Both the position numbers and the translations under genes were made by a program. This document shows positions 21,415 through 31,997 of a stretch of 64,000 nucleotides of DNA, in pieces; the first letter of the stretch is position 1, and every line of letters begins with the position of its first letter. This stretch comes from an uncultured Pelagibacteraceae bacterium (GTDB lineage: Bacteria > Pseudomonadota > Alphaproteobacteria > Pelagibacterales > Pelagibacteraceae). The stretch is taken from the NCBI GenBank assembly GCA_902573425.1, contig CACGJO010000001.1:124001-188000 (forward strand). Reading direction: 5' to 3'. Under the pieces are notes generated by a model. It was not told the DNA's origin. It did no database searches and was given only the letters and a program-made list of their open reading frames with translations.

Positions 21415-22343
21415 CTGTTTAGGCTGGAATCATTTACCATCCACTTGACCAGTTTTTCAAAAGAAATTTTAGAATATTTTGCAATTTCTGGTACGAGAGA
21501 CAGACTCGTCATGCCAGGTTGTGTATTTAGTTCTAAAAGGTAAAAAGTATCTCTATAAAATCTAAAATCGCATCTTGCAATTCCTTTGCATTTAAGCAAT
21601 TTATATGCCTTTTCAGAAATTCTTAGAACCTCGTTGTATTTTTTTTTTCTAATTGGAGCAGGTACTAAATGAGAAGTATTAGCCGATTTTTTATATTTTG
21701 CTTTATAATCATAAAATTTTCTCTTAGGTCTAAGTTCAATAGCGCCGATGGACTTGCTGCCAATAAGTGCGACCTGTATTTCTTGACCAGGAATATATGT
21801 TTCAAATAGTAAATTTTCATAGATCTTATTTAATTTTTTAAAATCACGATTTAATGATTTAAAATTTTTACAAATTTTAACTCCTATACTTGAGCCTTCA
21901 TTATTTGGTTTAACAACTATTGGAAAGTTTAACCTATTTTTTTTTATTTCTTTTCTTAAGTCAATATTCAAATGATGTCTTTTACAATAAAAGAAATATT
22001 TGGGTGTTTTGATTTTATTTTTTTCAAAAAGTTGCTTTGATAAATTTTTGTTCATTGCTATCATTGAGGATAATACTCCAGAATGAGTATATGGTATCCC
22101 TATATACTCAAAAAAACTTTGAATATTTCCATCTTCACCATCTTTGCCATGAAGAGCATTAAATATAACATCTGGATTTATTTTTTTAATTTTAATTAGA
22201 GAATTTTTTTTTGGATCAAATTTTATTGTATTAAAACCAATTTTATTTAAAGCCATTGCACATGATTTTCCAGTCTCTAAACTTACATTTCTCTCTTCAG
22301 AGTTTCCTCCCAAAATTACTAAAATTTTTTTCTTACTTTTCAA
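21411..22343 (-). CDS. ddl: D-alanine-D-alanine ligase
   Basis: A 310-residue ATP-grasp ligase that joins two D-alanines for the peptidoglycan stem. Family signatures are HGKDGEDGNIQ near residue 64, the ATP-lid segment NEGSSIGVK and the C-terminal metal site LELNTQPGMTSLS. GGNSEERNVSLETG at the N-terminus is the D-Ala binding start. It sits 2 bases after murB and overlaps ftsQ, the usual dcw position. The next enzyme that uses the dipeptide, MurF, is encoded upstream in the same run. Confidence 0.97.
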   Translation of the reverse strand: MKSKKKILVILGGNSEERNVSLETGKSCAMALNKIGFNTIKFDPKKNSLIKIKKINPDVIFNALHGKDGEDGNIQSFFEYIGIPYTHSGVLSSMIAMNKNLSKQLFEKNKIKTPKYFFYCKRHHLNIDLRKEIKKNRLNFPIVVKPNNEGSSIGVKICKNFKSLNRDFKKLNKIYENLLFETYIPGQEIQVALIGSKSIGAIELRPKRKFYDYKAKYKKSANTSHLVPAPIRKKKYNEVLRISEKAYKLLKCKGIARCDFRFYRDTFYLLELNTQPGMTSLSLVPEIAKYSKISFEKLVKWMVNDSSLNR

Positions 22344-22345
22344 GT

Positions 22346-23218
22346 TTATTTTTCTCCTATTATTTTAATTTCTAATTCCAGGTTTGTGCCAGTTTTTAAG
22401 AAAACTTTTTTTTTAACTTTTTCAATTAATTTTTCAACATCTGACGAGGTAGCATTTCCGTTGTTCATGAAAAAATTACAATGTTTATCTGATATACTTG
22501 CCCCTCCTACTGTTAAGTTTAAACATTCAGATTTTTTTATCAGTTCCCAAGCTTTTTTATTTTTGGGGTTTTTAAAAGTACTTCCACATGTCTTTATTCT
22601 GTTTGGCTGACTTTCTTTTTTTTCTTTCAAAAAAGAGTCTTGTAAATTCTGAATTTGACTTTTATTTCCCTCTTTTCCCTGAAAAGTAACATTTAGAATA
22701 ATTAGTTTGCTATCTAAATTATTACCTCTGTAAAAAAATTTAATATCATCTTTTTTAAAAACTTTTACGTTTCCATTTAAATCTATTGCTTGAAGTGAAT
22801 GAAAAATTTTAGAGACATCCTTTTGATAGCACCCACTATTCATAGTAATTGCACCACCAATACTCCCTGGAATACAAGATAAGAATTCAAATCCTGAAAT
22901 TGAATTTTGACATGCAAAATCTGCTAATTTTTTATCCAGAGTAGCTGCGCCAACTTCAATTTTATTATCTCCAAGTAGTTTAATGTTCCTAAATTCTTTA
23001 CCCAATTTAATAACAAAACCATTAAAACCAGTGTCTCTAAAAAGTGTATTAGAGCCAGCCCCTAAAATAAAAATATTTTTGTTATTTATTTCTTTTTTAA
23101 TCAAAAAATTCTTTAGTTCATCAATTGAGTTTGGTTTAATTAATATTTCGGCTGGTCCTCCTAGATTGAACCAGCTATATTTTGAAAGTTTTTCTTTTTT
23201 GTATATTATGTTTTTCAT
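22346..23218 (-). CDS. murB: UDP-N-acetylenolpyruvoylglucosamine reductase
   Basis: A 290-residue FAD-dependent reductase that makes UDP-MurNAc. The FAD-binding motifs are GAGSNTLFRDTGF and IPGSIGGAITMNSG. The catalytic region shows CGSTFKNP with the reaction Ser, and the following Glu lies toward the C-terminus in TNLELEIK. The size and the short substrate-lid loop fit a type II MurB. Start and stop abut murC and ddl, so transcription and translation are likely coupled. Confidence 0.96.
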   Translation of the reverse strand: MKNIIYKKEKLSKYSWFNLGGPAEILIKPNSIDELKNFLIKKEINNKNIFILGAGSNTLFRDTGFNGFVIKLGKEFRNIKLLGDNKIEVGAATLDKKLADFACQNSISGFEFLSCIPGSIGGAITMNSGCYQKDVSKIFHSLQAIDLNGNVKVFKKDDIKFFYRGNNLDSKLIILNVTFQGKEGNKSQIQNLQDSFLKEKKESQPNRIKTCGSTFKNPKNKKAWELIKKSECLNLTVGGASISDKHCNFFMNNGNATSSDVEKLIEKVKKKVFLKTGTNLELEIKIIGEK

Positions 23219-24610
23219 TTAAAATTTCATTTCCCTCAACCACCTAGAAATTGATCCAGCTCCCATACAAATTACAATCTCATTTTCAATTAAATTTTTT
23301 TTAAAGAAATTATTCAAATCTTTTTGGTTATTAACTAATATAACTTGAACATTTGAGTATTGAGAAATTAATTTTGCAAAATTTATGGGGTCATATTTTT
23401 TGTCAATTTTTTCACCTGCGGCATATACTGGACATAGAACGACTAAATCTGAGTCTTTAAAAGAAGATGAAAAATCCTTATTTAATAATTTCAATCTAGA
23501 ATATCTATGGGGTTGAAACACTGAAATGATTTTTCTATCATTCGAAGTAACTCTTAAACTTTGTAAAACTGATTTAATTTCGGTAGGATGATGGGCGTAG
23601 TCATCAAAAAATTCTCTACCTTTAAAATTAAAAAGTTTTGTTAAACGTCTTTGAATTCCAGAAAAGTTTTTAAGTGATCTTTTTATTATTTTGATGTTAA
23701 TACCAATATGCAAACAAAGAGAAATTGCAGCAACTGAATTAAGAATATTATGACTTCCAATTAGGTTCAGTCTAATTTTTTTTATAATTTTAATTTTTTC
23801 TCCTGGTATAGAAATTTTCAAATCAAATACTGAATAATCTTTTCTATAGAGTGGGTTCAAAACTTGAAAATTAGCTTTTTTAGAAAAACCATAAGAGTAA
23901 AAATTTTTATTTTTTACTTTTTTTGTTAATTTATATAGTTCAGCATTATCTATACATACGAAAGATTTTCCTATTAGGGGAGTTTTATTTAAAAATTTTA
24001 AAAACGAATTTTTTAAATTTTTAAAGTTTTTATAAAATTCCATATGTTCCCTATCTATATTTGTCACAACAGAATAATTAATTGGGAAATTTAAAAAACT
24101 TCCGTCCGATTCATCTGCCTCTAATACTGCCCAATTACCTTTTCCTAACTTAGCATTACTGTTGAAAGAATTGATTATTCCACCATTTATTATTGTAGGG
24201 TCAAATTTTGCAGAGGATAATACATTTGAAATCAATGAAGTGGTTGTAGTTTTTCCATGCGAACCAGTTACTACTATATTTGTTTTTAATGAAACAACAT
24301 GTGCCAGCATTTCTGCTCTTTTTAAAATAATAATTTTTTTTTCTTTTGCTGCTTTAATTTCTGGATTGTTATTTTTAATAGCTGATGATTTTATTAATAT
24401 TGAAATATTATTTATATTTTCCTTTTTGTGAAATCTAAAAACTTTGATCCCAATTTTTCTACATCTCTCAACATTTTTGCTATTCACCATGTCACTCCCT
24501 TGAATTTTAAAACCCATGTTTTTCATTATTTGAGCTAATCCGCTCATACCAATTCCCCCAATTCCAACAAAATGAATTTTTTGATTTAAATTAATTTTAA
24601 TTTTGTTCAT
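23219..24610 (-). CDS. murC: UDP-N-acetylmuramate-L-alanine ligase
   Basis: A 463-residue Mur ligase adding L-alanine to UDP-MurNAc. N-terminal UDP-binding loop GIGGIGMSG, ATP P-loop TGSHGKTTT, DADESDGS-type metal region (LEADESDGSFL) and the C-terminal FDDYAHHPTEI segment are all present and in the right order. It overlaps murG by 14 bases and abuts murB. Confidence 0.97.
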   Translation of the reverse strand: MNKIKINLNQKIHFVGIGGIGMSGLAQIMKNMGFKIQGSDMVNSKNVERCRKIGIKVFRFHKKENINNISILIKSSAIKNNNPEIKAAKEKKIIILKRAEMLAHVVSLKTNIVVTGSHGKTTTTSLISNVLSSAKFDPTIINGGIINSFNSNAKLGKGNWAVLEADESDGSFLNFPINYSVVTNIDREHMEFYKNFKNLKNSFLKFLNKTPLIGKSFVCIDNAELYKLTKKVKNKNFYSYGFSKKANFQVLNPLYRKDYSVFDLKISIPGEKIKIIKKIRLNLIGSHNILNSVAAISLCLHIGINIKIIKRSLKNFSGIQRRLTKLFNFKGREFFDDYAHHPTEIKSVLQSLRVTSNDRKIISVFQPHRYSRLKLLNKDFSSSFKDSDLVVLCPVYAAGEKIDKKYDPINFAKLISQYSNVQVILVNNQKDLNNFFKKNLIENEIVICMGAGSISRWLREMKF

Positions 24611-25697
24611 TTAAAGTCTCTTTTATAAATTTTTCAATTTTGGGAAATATATTTTTATCAGAATGTTGTGACATCTTTTCCTTAATATCTTGAAGTTTGT
24701 TCTGATTTTTTGATAAATCGACTAAAATTTTATGTAAATTATCAAAAATAAACTTTTCTTCCAATAAAAAACAATATCCCTTCTCCCTGAAATAATTTGC
24801 ATTCATGAATTGGTGATTGTCTGCGGATGCTGGTAGTGGAATTGCTATAAATGGAATTCTAAGGTTTGTAAGCTCTGCTAAAGAAGAGGCCCCTGATCTG
24901 GTGATTGCTAAATCTGTTTTTTGATAGTACTTCATCATATCCTTTGAAAAGGAAAATAATTCATATTGTATATTAAATTTTTTATAGATATTTTTAATCC
25001 CATTAATCTGGTTTTCTAAACATTGTTGGTAGATGTTAAACTTAATTCCTTTTTCAAAACATTTCGTAATCTCTAAAGGTAAGATTTCCCCGAATATTTT
25101 GGCAGACTGGCTCCCTCCCATTATTAAAAGAGAAATTTCATTTTTCGAGTGAGATATTTTTTTGGAATATTCTGAATTATAAATATTTTCTTTCAATATA
25201 TAACCACATACAAATAACTTGTCTTTATATTTTGGGTCAATACCTTTGGTATTTTTTGTTGATAACATAATTTTTTTAACTATTGGTAGTAAAACTTTAT
25301 TTGCACGACCTACAATTAAATTATTTTCATAAATAATTACTGGAATCCTTAATAAAAAACCTGCAATACAAATTGGGAATGAAGAATAGCCTCCCATACC
25401 AATTATCAAGTTTGGTCTTGAATAAATTAAAAAATAAACAGAGTGAATAAAAGCAGTTATAATTTTTAAGGCCCCTAAAATAACATTAAGAAAGTTTTTT
25501 TTAAATATTGTATCTGAATTAATAATTTTTACTTTCATATTTTCAGTATTTTGTAAAAATTTCAGCCCTCTGTTATCAGAAACCATTTGTAAATTGTAAT
25601 TTTTGCTTAGGAATTTAGCTAAACTTAAAGATGGAAATATGTGTCCTCCAGTACCTCCGGTAGCAATTAAAATATTTTTATTTATTTTTTTCATCAA
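24597..25697 (-). CDS. murG: MurG lipid II synthase
   Basis: A 366-residue GT28 glycosyltransferase that adds GlcNAc to lipid I on the inner face of the membrane to make lipid II. The N-terminal GGTGGHIFPSLSLA loop, GGYSSFP and the C-terminal donor-site segment RSGASSLAEL are the MurG signatures. It starts 4 bases inside ftsW and ends 14 bases into murC. In this compact run the order ftsW-murG-murC is the ancestral one. Confidence 0.97.
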   Translation of the reverse strand: MMKKINKNILIATGGTGGHIFPSLSLAKFLSKNYNLQMVSDNRGLKFLQNTENMKVKIINSDTIFKKNFLNVILGALKIITAFIHSVYFLIYSRPNLIIGMGGYSSFPICIAGFLLRIPVIIYENNLIVGRANKVLLPIVKKIMLSTKNTKGIDPKYKDKLFVCGYILKENIYNSEYSKKISHSKNEISLLIMGGSQSAKIFGEILPLEITKCFEKGIKFNIYQQCLENQINGIKNIYKKFNIQYELFSFSKDMMKYYQKTDLAITRSGASSLAELTNLRIPFIAIPLPASADNHQFMNANYFREKGYCFLLEEKFIFDNLHKILVDLSKNQNKLQDIKEKMSQHSDKNIFPKIEKFIKETLNEQN

Positions 25698-26809
25698 TTT
25701 TTTTCGTTTAATGAGGTATAATTTAAAATTATTCCAGCTAGTATTCCGGTTGATAATAAAGATGAGCCCCCATAGCTTAAAAAGGGGAGCGTCATCCCTG
25801 TTGTAGGCAATAAATTTGCGTTAACACCAATATGAATGAATGTTTGAAAAATTATTAAAGATATTAAGCCGCACAGAGCCAACTTATAATAGTTGTTAGA
25901 AAAACTTATAACTTTTTTAATTATTCTAAATGCAACATATAAAAATATTATAATTATTAAAACTGAAACTGCTGATCCAAATTCTTCACTAACAACAGCA
26001 ATAATATAATCTGTATGAGCTTCTGGAACATTTTCTTTTAAGATTCCCTCCCCCATACCTCTTCCTTTTAAACCACCTTGTTTAATTGCCTCAATAGCTT
26101 TTTGTGATTGTGACCAACCAGACTTCTCAGAGTCCACAAAAGATGTAATTCTAGAAATGATGTAACTAAACCGCTCTGGTGCTAAATATAGTAGTAAAAA
26201 AAACAAAACAATAAGAAAAAAAAATATTAAAGTAAGAAATATTATACTGAAACCAGATACAAAAATTAATGATACCCAGGATGCAGCAAGTAAGATTGTT
26301 TGTCCTACATCAGGCTGAATTAAAAGCAATAAAGTTATTATTGACAAAAAAATAAAAGAAATAATATGTGATAAATTTAAACTTTTAATTTTGCTTGAAG
26401 AAATAATTTGTGCAACTACTAGGATGAAAAAAGGTTTTACAAATTCAATTGGCTGGAAACGGAATATATAGAAATTAAGCCATCTTTTTGCGCCTTTAAC
26501 TTCTACACCTAGAAATGGAACCAATAACAATAATAATACAAAAAATATAAATATTGGTATCAAACTTCTATTAATTAAATCAGTATTTAAAGTTGAAATA
26601 ATTATCATTATCAAAAATGAAGCACACGCATATATGAGATGTTTTTGAAAAAAGAAATAGTAGTTTTTATTTAAACGTTCATCTGCTAAAAAAGATGTTG
26701 AGGAGAAGGAAAAAAAAACTCCCAGGATAAACAATATAGAAAAGCTTGCTAAAATTTGTTTGTCAACATTTCTCCAGTAATTTTTTGTATTAAAAATTTT
26801 TTCTTGCAT
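25694..26809 (-). CDS. ftsW: SEDS peptidoglycan polymerase FtsW
   Basis: A 371-residue SEDS-family membrane protein with about ten hydrophobic helices. The conserved PEAHTDYIIAVVSEEFG segment and the FLSYGGSSLL loop near the C-terminus identify the family, which polymerises glycan strands with the class B PBP FtsI. Its position between murD and murG identifies it as FtsW rather than RodA. The start lies 20 bases inside murD. Confidence 0.96.
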   Translation of the reverse strand: MQEKIFNTKNYWRNVDKQILASFSILFILGVFFSFSSTSFLADERLNKNYYFFFQKHLIYACASFLIMIIISTLNTDLINRSLIPIFIFFVLLLLLVPFLGVEVKGAKRWLNFYIFRFQPIEFVKPFFILVVAQIISSSKIKSLNLSHIISFIFLSIITLLLLIQPDVGQTILLAASWVSLIFVSGFSIIFLTLIFFFLIVLFFLLLYLAPERFSYIISRITSFVDSEKSGWSQSQKAIEAIKQGGLKGRGMGEGILKENVPEAHTDYIIAVVSEEFGSAVSVLIIIIFLYVAFRIIKKVISFSNNYYKLALCGLISLIIFQTFIHIGVNANLLPTTGMTLPFLSYGGSSLLSTGILAGIILNYTSLNEKN

Positions 26810-28073
26810 ATTTTAAAACTAGTTTTTTAAATTTATTACCTCTTTCCTCAAAATTCTTATACTGGTCATAAGATGCACTAGCAGGACTTAGTAAAATATT
26901 TAAATTTTTATCTTTTATTTTTTTAATGTCTTTAAATATTGAAATCACAGCATTCTTCATGTTGCTACTAATTTCAAAATTAATATTTCCATTTAAAAAT
27001 CTTTTAAAATATTTAGTATTTTTTCCAATAATGTACGCTTTCACGATATTTTTTTTTACTTCATTAATTTTGATTTTGTCTCCTAATTTGGGTAGACCGC
27101 CAGTTATCCAAAAAATATTTTTGTTACTTTCTAATGCAAATTTACTAGACTGGAAACTAGTTGCTTTGGAATCATTAATAAAAGTTTTGTTTTGATTTTT
27201 ATAAAAAATTTCATGTCTGTGACTTAGACCTTTGAAGTTTGTCAATGACTTAGTGACATTTTTTGTTTTTATATTTAAAACTTTAGAAATTTCGTAAATA
27301 TAATTTAAGTTCTCATTATTCGCTTTTGAATTTAAATAATTATTTTTTATTTTTTTTTGTAAATTTTTGTATTTTTTTTTATTTACATATTTTAATTTGC
27401 TCTTGTAATTATTTTTTTTAAATTTTTTTATGAGACTCTGATTATTCAAAAATGCGAAATCATTGTTACTTTGATTTGTAAAAATTTTTAATTTTGAATT
27501 CATGTACTCTTTCATTGTACCGTGCCAGTCTAAATGATCTTTAGTTATATTTAGAATTGCAGCAAAGTTTGGTTTAATATATTTTGAATAAGCTAATTGA
27601 AAAGACGATGCCTCTATTATCACTACTGGTCTATTAATGAGTCTTAAATCTAAAATTGGTTTACCTATATTACCCCCTAATTTAACATTTATTCTATTTT
27701 TTTTAAGAACATGTTCAAGTATTTTACATGTTGTAGATTTACCGTTTGTCCCAGTTATAACAATTGATTTTATATTTGGATTAAAAAGATAAAAAAGATC
27801 AAGATCTGTTATAATTTTATGTTTATTTCTAAGAAGCTTATTTTTTAATTTTGATTTTTTTAAATTTATACCAGGACTAATTATTATAAAATCCGAAGAA
27901 TCTAGATATCTTAAAAAATTTTTTTTCTTTTTTTTTGTGCGCATTTTGTCATCCCAAATCTTAATATTATTAAAATTTTTGCTCTTTAAGAATTTAGCTG
28001 CTGACTTGCCTGTAGATCCAAGACCATAAATACAAAAATTCATTATTGAGGAATTCATTTTTAATAAATTCAT
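26790..28073 (-). CDS. murD: UDP-MurNAc-L-Ala-D-Glu ligase
   Basis: A 427-residue Mur ligase adding D-glutamate. It has the N-terminal loop GLGSTGKSA, ATP P-loop TGTNGKSTT and DSKATSF plus a C-terminal LSPASASYDQYKNFEERG segment typical of MurD. Three ATGs (codons 1, 6 and 11) could start the protein, and the third would give the most usual N-terminus. The sequence is unusually Lys/Asn-rich, even for this genome. It follows mraY after 3 bases. Confidence 0.95.
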   Translation of the reverse strand: MNLLKMNSSIMNFCIYGLGSTGKSAAKFLKSKNFNNIKIWDDKMRTKKKKKNFLRYLDSSDFIIISPGINLKKSKLKNKLLRNKHKIITDLDLFYLFNPNIKSIVITGTNGKSTTCKILEHVLKKNRINVKLGGNIGKPILDLRLINRPVVIIEASSFQLAYSKYIKPNFAAILNITKDHLDWHGTMKEYMNSKLKIFTNQSNNDFAFLNNQSLIKKFKKNNYKSKLKYVNKKKYKNLQKKIKNNYLNSKANNENLNYIYEISKVLNIKTKNVTKSLTNFKGLSHRHEIFYKNQNKTFINDSKATSFQSSKFALESNKNIFWITGGLPKLGDKIKINEVKKNIVKAYIIGKNTKYFKRFLNGNINFEISSNMKNAVISIFKDIKKIKDKNLNILLSPASASYDQYKNFEERGNKFKKLVLKYARKNF

Positions 28074-28076
28074 TAA

Positions 28077-29162
28077 TTATCTTAATTTTAATGTTGCTAG
28101 ACCTACCAATGCTAATATAATTGCAATAATCCAAAACCTAATAACAACAGTTGATTCTGCCCAGCCTTTTTTCTCAAAATGGTGATGAATTGGAGCCATC
28201 ATAAACACCCTTTTGCCAGTCAATTTAAATGATATTACCTGAATAATTACAGAGACTGTTTCTAGAACAAACAATCCGCCAATAATTGCGAGGACAATTT
28301 CGTGTTTTACAATAATTGCCACTGCTGCGATTGATCCCCCTAAAGATAATGAGCCAGTATCGCCCATAAATATTTTAGCTGGAGGTGCATTATACCAAAG
28401 GAAACCTAAACACGATCCGACAATTGAACCACAAAATATTGAAAGTTCTCCAACATCAGGGATGTATTGTATTTGTAGATAGTTTGCGAAAATTGAATTT
28501 CCTACTAGGTAACAAATCAGTGAAAATGATAATGCAACTAACATAACTGGAACAGTTGCCAAACCATCTAAACCATCAGTCAAATTTACTGCATTAGAAG
28601 AACCAATTATAACAAAAATACCAAAAGGTATAAAAAATAAACCCATGTGTAAAATAAAATTTTTAAAAAAAGGAAAATACAAATTTAAAATAGTTTCATG
28701 ATCGGTAAAATATACTAGCGTCGAAATAGCTATAAGAGAAATAATTAATTGACCAAAAAATTTAAGTTTTGCATTTATTCCTGAAGAATTTTTAAATTTT
28801 ATTTTTAGATAGTCATCTAAAAATCCAAGCAGCCCTAGGCTAGTACAAACAAATAGGACTATCCAGATATAAAGATTTTTAAGATCTGCCCATAGAATTG
28901 TGCTCACAATTATACCAATCAAAATCATTAGTCCACCCATTGTTGGTGTTCCACTTTTTTTGACTATGTGATCAATAGGTCCGTCTTGTCTTATTGGCCC
29001 TGTAATTTGTTTTCTTGCGAAGTATTTGATTAATGGTGTTCCAATTAAGAAAATTATAGTGAGGGAGGTAATAACAGATAACCCTATCCTGAAAGTAATG
29101 TATTTGAACACATTCAAAAAAGAAAAAGTGTCAATTAAAGAAGTTAAAAGGTTATAAAGCAT
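28077..29162 (-). CDS. mraY: phospho-MurNAc-pentapeptide transferase MraY
   Basis: A 361-residue polytopic enzyme (about ten helices) that transfers phospho-MurNAc-pentapeptide to undecaprenyl phosphate, making lipid I. The catalytic aspartate motifs are [18 protein letters not shown] and [12 protein letters not shown], with the MAPIHHHFE loop near the end. It abuts the murE/murF fusion gene with no gap. Confidence 0.98.
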   Translation of the reverse strand: MLYNLLTSLIDTFSFLNVFKYITFRIGLSVITSLTIIFLIGTPLIKYFARKQITGPIRQDGPIDHIVKKSGTPTMGGLMILIGIIVSTILWADLKNLYIWIVLFVCTSLGLLGFLDDYLKIKFKNSSGINAKLKFFGQLIISLIAISTLVYFTDHETILNLYFPFFKNFILHMGLFFIPFGIFVIIGSSNAVNLTDGLDGLATVPVMLVALSFSLICYLVGNSIFANYLQIQYIPDVGELSIFCGSIVGSCLGFLWYNAPPAKIFMGDTGSLSLGGSIAAVAIIVKHEIVLAIIGGLFVLETVSVIIQVISFKLTGKRVFMMAPIHHHFEKKGWAESTVVIRFWIIAIILALVGLATLKLR

Positions 29163-31997
29163 TTAGTTGTATCTCCCAATAAAGTCCTTGGAAACCTTGT
29201 GCAATCCTGTGGCGTTAGAACCTTTTATCATTAAATAATCTCCATTATTTAAAATATTAGAAATTTTACCCGAGAATGATTTAAGATCCTTGATAACCTC
29301 TCCTCTCTTTTGTTTTCTTATTAATCTATATGTTTCAAATGCTTTGCTGCCATAAACATAAGTTTTATCAATATCACTATTATTAATAAATTTAGAGATT
29401 TTTTTATGATAAAAATTTGAGTTCTTTCCAAGTTCCAGCATATCCCCAAAAAGAAAGTATTTTCTTTTCCCCCTTTTTTTAATATTTGAAAAATTCTCTA
29501 TTGCGGATTTGACTGACAATGGGTTCGCATTATAACTTTCGTCGATTAAAAAAAATTTTTTATTAAACTTATTGATTTTATTAATTTTTCCTCTTCCTTT
29601 TAAAAGAACTTTATCTTTAAAAAAGTTTTTTATTTTAATTAATGGTAAATTTAACTCATTAATAACTGAAATCGATAATAAAATATTCATTATATTATTT
29701 TTGTTTCTATTATTAATTTTTATAATAAGTTTTTTTTTGTAAATAAGCAAAGATAGTATAAATGAATTTTGTTTTTTTCTTAAAGAGACAAATCTTATAT
29801 CTGATGCTTTTGAGAAACCAAATGAAGTAACTCTGATTTCATTTTGTTGTGCTATTTTTCTAAAATATTTAAAAAATTTATCATCCCTATTTAAAATAAC
29901 AGTACCTTCTTTTTGTATATTGTATATAATTTCACTTTTCGCTTTAGCAATATCTTTTATATTTCTAAAATTTTCTAAATGGGCCTCAGACACATTTGTT
30001 ATTATTCCAATATGTGGTTTGACCAGTTGTGAGAGTTTATTAATTTCATTAAATTTACTCATACCTACCTCAAAAACTCCATAACTAAAATTTGGATTGA
30101 AATTTAAAATACTTAAAGGAACACCATAAGAATTATTGTATGACTTGGGGGAAAAATAAGTATTAGTATACTTTTGCAAAAGGGTTCCAAGCATGGTTTT
30201 AACTGTAGTTTTTCCTGAACTGCCTGTTACTGCAATAAATCTACCAGAAGATAATTCTCGCTTATTTTTTGCTAATTGATTTAAAAACTTCATGGTATTT
30301 TTAACCTTAATCAGTTTTAAGTTTTTTTTATTTTTTTTAGAAACAACACTATAACTTGCCCCATTTTTATGGGCCTCTTTAAGAAAGTTATGGCCATCTT
30401 TATTTTTTCCTTTCAGAGCAATAAATAAATTATTTCTCTTAATTGTTCTAGAGTCTATAGAAACATTATCGAAAAAATAATTTTTATTGGTTTTAAGAGT
30501 CTTTTTTAAAACCAAACCATTATGTTTTAAATTATTAATTTTTAGGTTTGATGAAATTTTTTTATTTTTAAAATTTTTTATTATATTTTTGTCACTAAAA
30601 AATATTCTTTTATTACCCAAGTCTTGATAAGTTTCATGACCTTTCCCAGCAATTAAAATAATTTCATAGGGATCTGAATTTTTCATTGCATAAATAATCG
30701 CTTTTTTTCTATTCCCTATTTCTTTTGCTGGGGATTTTTTTAAGCCTTTCATGATTTCTTTTCGTATTTTTTTTGCATTTTCTTTTCTTGGATTGTCATC
30801 AGTTATATAAATTTTACCACAATTTTTTTTTGCAACCTGCCCCATTAATCTTCTTTTTGTTTTATCTCTTTCTCCACCGCATCCAAATAATATTGTAATT
30901 TTTTTGTGAAAATGTTCTTTTAGAGATATTATTGCTTTTTCTAATGCCTCAGGTGTATGTGCGTAGTCTAAAAATATTTTTGATTTATTTGGTAAAGTCT
31001 TAACTAGATGTAATCTTCCTTCCACACTCTTTATTTTATTTATTTTATTTAAAATTTTTTCTATTTTAATTCCACAAACTTTCGCTGCTAAAATTGCCAT
31101 CAATAAATTTTTAATCTGTATTGTGCCATATAGATTTATTTTAAGTTTATATACTTTGTTTTTATATTTGAGCTCAAGAAATTGATAATTTTCAAAAATT
31201 TTATGCTTTAAAATTTTAAAAGTATTGCCGTTTGATCCTATTGTTAAAATTTTTAATTTTTTTTTTAATTGAACTTTTTTTATATCTTTGAATTGTTTAA
31301 TATTCGAGTCTGTAATTATAGTTCCTCCTTTTTTTAACAAATCATTAAATAGTAATAATTTAGATTGTAGATAATCTCTCATATTTTTATGATAATCCAA
31401 ATGATCATGACTTAAATTTGTAAAAATACCCGCTTTGAATTTCAGAAAATTAAGCCTTTTTTGTTTTAAACCATGGCTTGAGGCCTCGATAATAACATTG
31501 TTTATATTATTTCTGCTCATTTCATTCAAATCTTTGTTAAGTGATAACGAATCCAAAGTTGTGAGGTTTCTTTTTTTTAATAATTTATTTTTTCTAAAAC
31601 CAAGTGTTCCTATAAAACCAGATTTAATATTTTGTAACTTAAAAATTTGATAAAAGAAATCAGATATGGAAGTTTTACCATTCGTTCCAGTTACAGCAAT
31701 TATGTTTTTAGGTTTATTTTTATAAATACTTGTACTTAATCTGGCCAAAATACTTCTGGTATCTTTGAAATTTATAAACTTAGTTTTTTTATTTTTTTTG
31801 ATTTTTCCTGAATAAATTACAGCTCTAGCTCCTTTTGAAATAGCCTGAGAAATATATTTATTCCCATCCTCTTTTTCGCCCTTTATAGAAACAAATAAAT
31901 CGCCTTTTTTAACCTTTCTGCTATCATTTGAAATACCGTTAATTTCAAGACTGCCAATTTTCGGGCTTAAATTTTTAATTAGTTTTTTTAACAACAT
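29163..31997 (-). CDS. murE/murF: fused MurE-MurF ligase
   Basis: One continuous 944-codon frame carries two whole Mur ligases. Residues ~1-475 are MurE, with ATP loop VTGTNGKTS (102-110) and DNPR (401-404), the motif linked to meso-diaminopimelate specificity. Residues ~485-944 are MurF, with SIDSRTIKRNNLFIALKG and a second ATP loop VTGSSGKTT (590-598). The linker (~470-485) is short and Lys/Asn-rich. So one polypeptide should add meso-DAP and then D-Ala-D-Ala. No internal stop or frameshift signal is seen. The ATG here overlaps ftsI by 23 bases; a TTG 18 bases further upstream is less likely. Confidence 0.95.
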   Translation of the reverse strand: MLLKKLIKNLSPKIGSLEINGISNDSRKVKKGDLFVSIKGEKEDGNKYISQAISKGARAVIYSGKIKKNKKTKFINFKDTRSILARLSTSIYKNKPKNIIAVTGTNGKTSISDFFYQIFKLQNIKSGFIGTLGFRKNKLLKKRNLTTLDSLSLNKDLNEMSRNNINNVIIEASSHGLKQKRLNFLKFKAGIFTNLSHDHLDYHKNMRDYLQSKLLLFNDLLKKGGTIITDSNIKQFKDIKKVQLKKKLKILTIGSNGNTFKILKHKIFENYQFLELKYKNKVYKLKINLYGTIQIKNLLMAILAAKVCGIKIEKILNKINKIKSVEGRLHLVKTLPNKSKIFLDYAHTPEALEKAIISLKEHFHKKITILFGCGGERDKTKRRLMGQVAKKNCGKIYITDDNPRKENAKKIRKEIMKGLKKSPAKEIGNRKKAIIYAMKNSDPYEIILIAGKGHETYQDLGNKRIFFSDKNIIKNFKNKKISSNLKINNLKHNGLVLKKTLKTNKNYFFDNVSIDSRTIKRNNLFIALKGKNKDGHNFLKEAHKNGASYSVVSKKNKKNLKLIKVKNTMKFLNQLAKNKRELSSGRFIAVTGSSGKTTVKTMLGTLLQKYTNTYFSPKSYNNSYGVPLSILNFNPNFSYGVFEVGMSKFNEINKLSQLVKPHIGIITNVSEAHLENFRNIKDIAKAKSEIIYNIQKEGTVILNRDDKFFKYFRKIAQQNEIRVTSFGFSKASDIRFVSLRKKQNSFILSLLIYKKKLIIKINNRNKNNIMNILLSISVINELNLPLIKIKNFFKDKVLLKGRGKINKINKFNKKFFLIDESYNANPLSVKSAIENFSNIKKRGKRKYFLFGDMLELGKNSNFYHKKISKFINNSDIDKTYVYGSKAFETYRLIRKQKRGEVIKDLKSFSGKISNILNNGDYLMIKGSNATGLHKVSKDFIGRYN

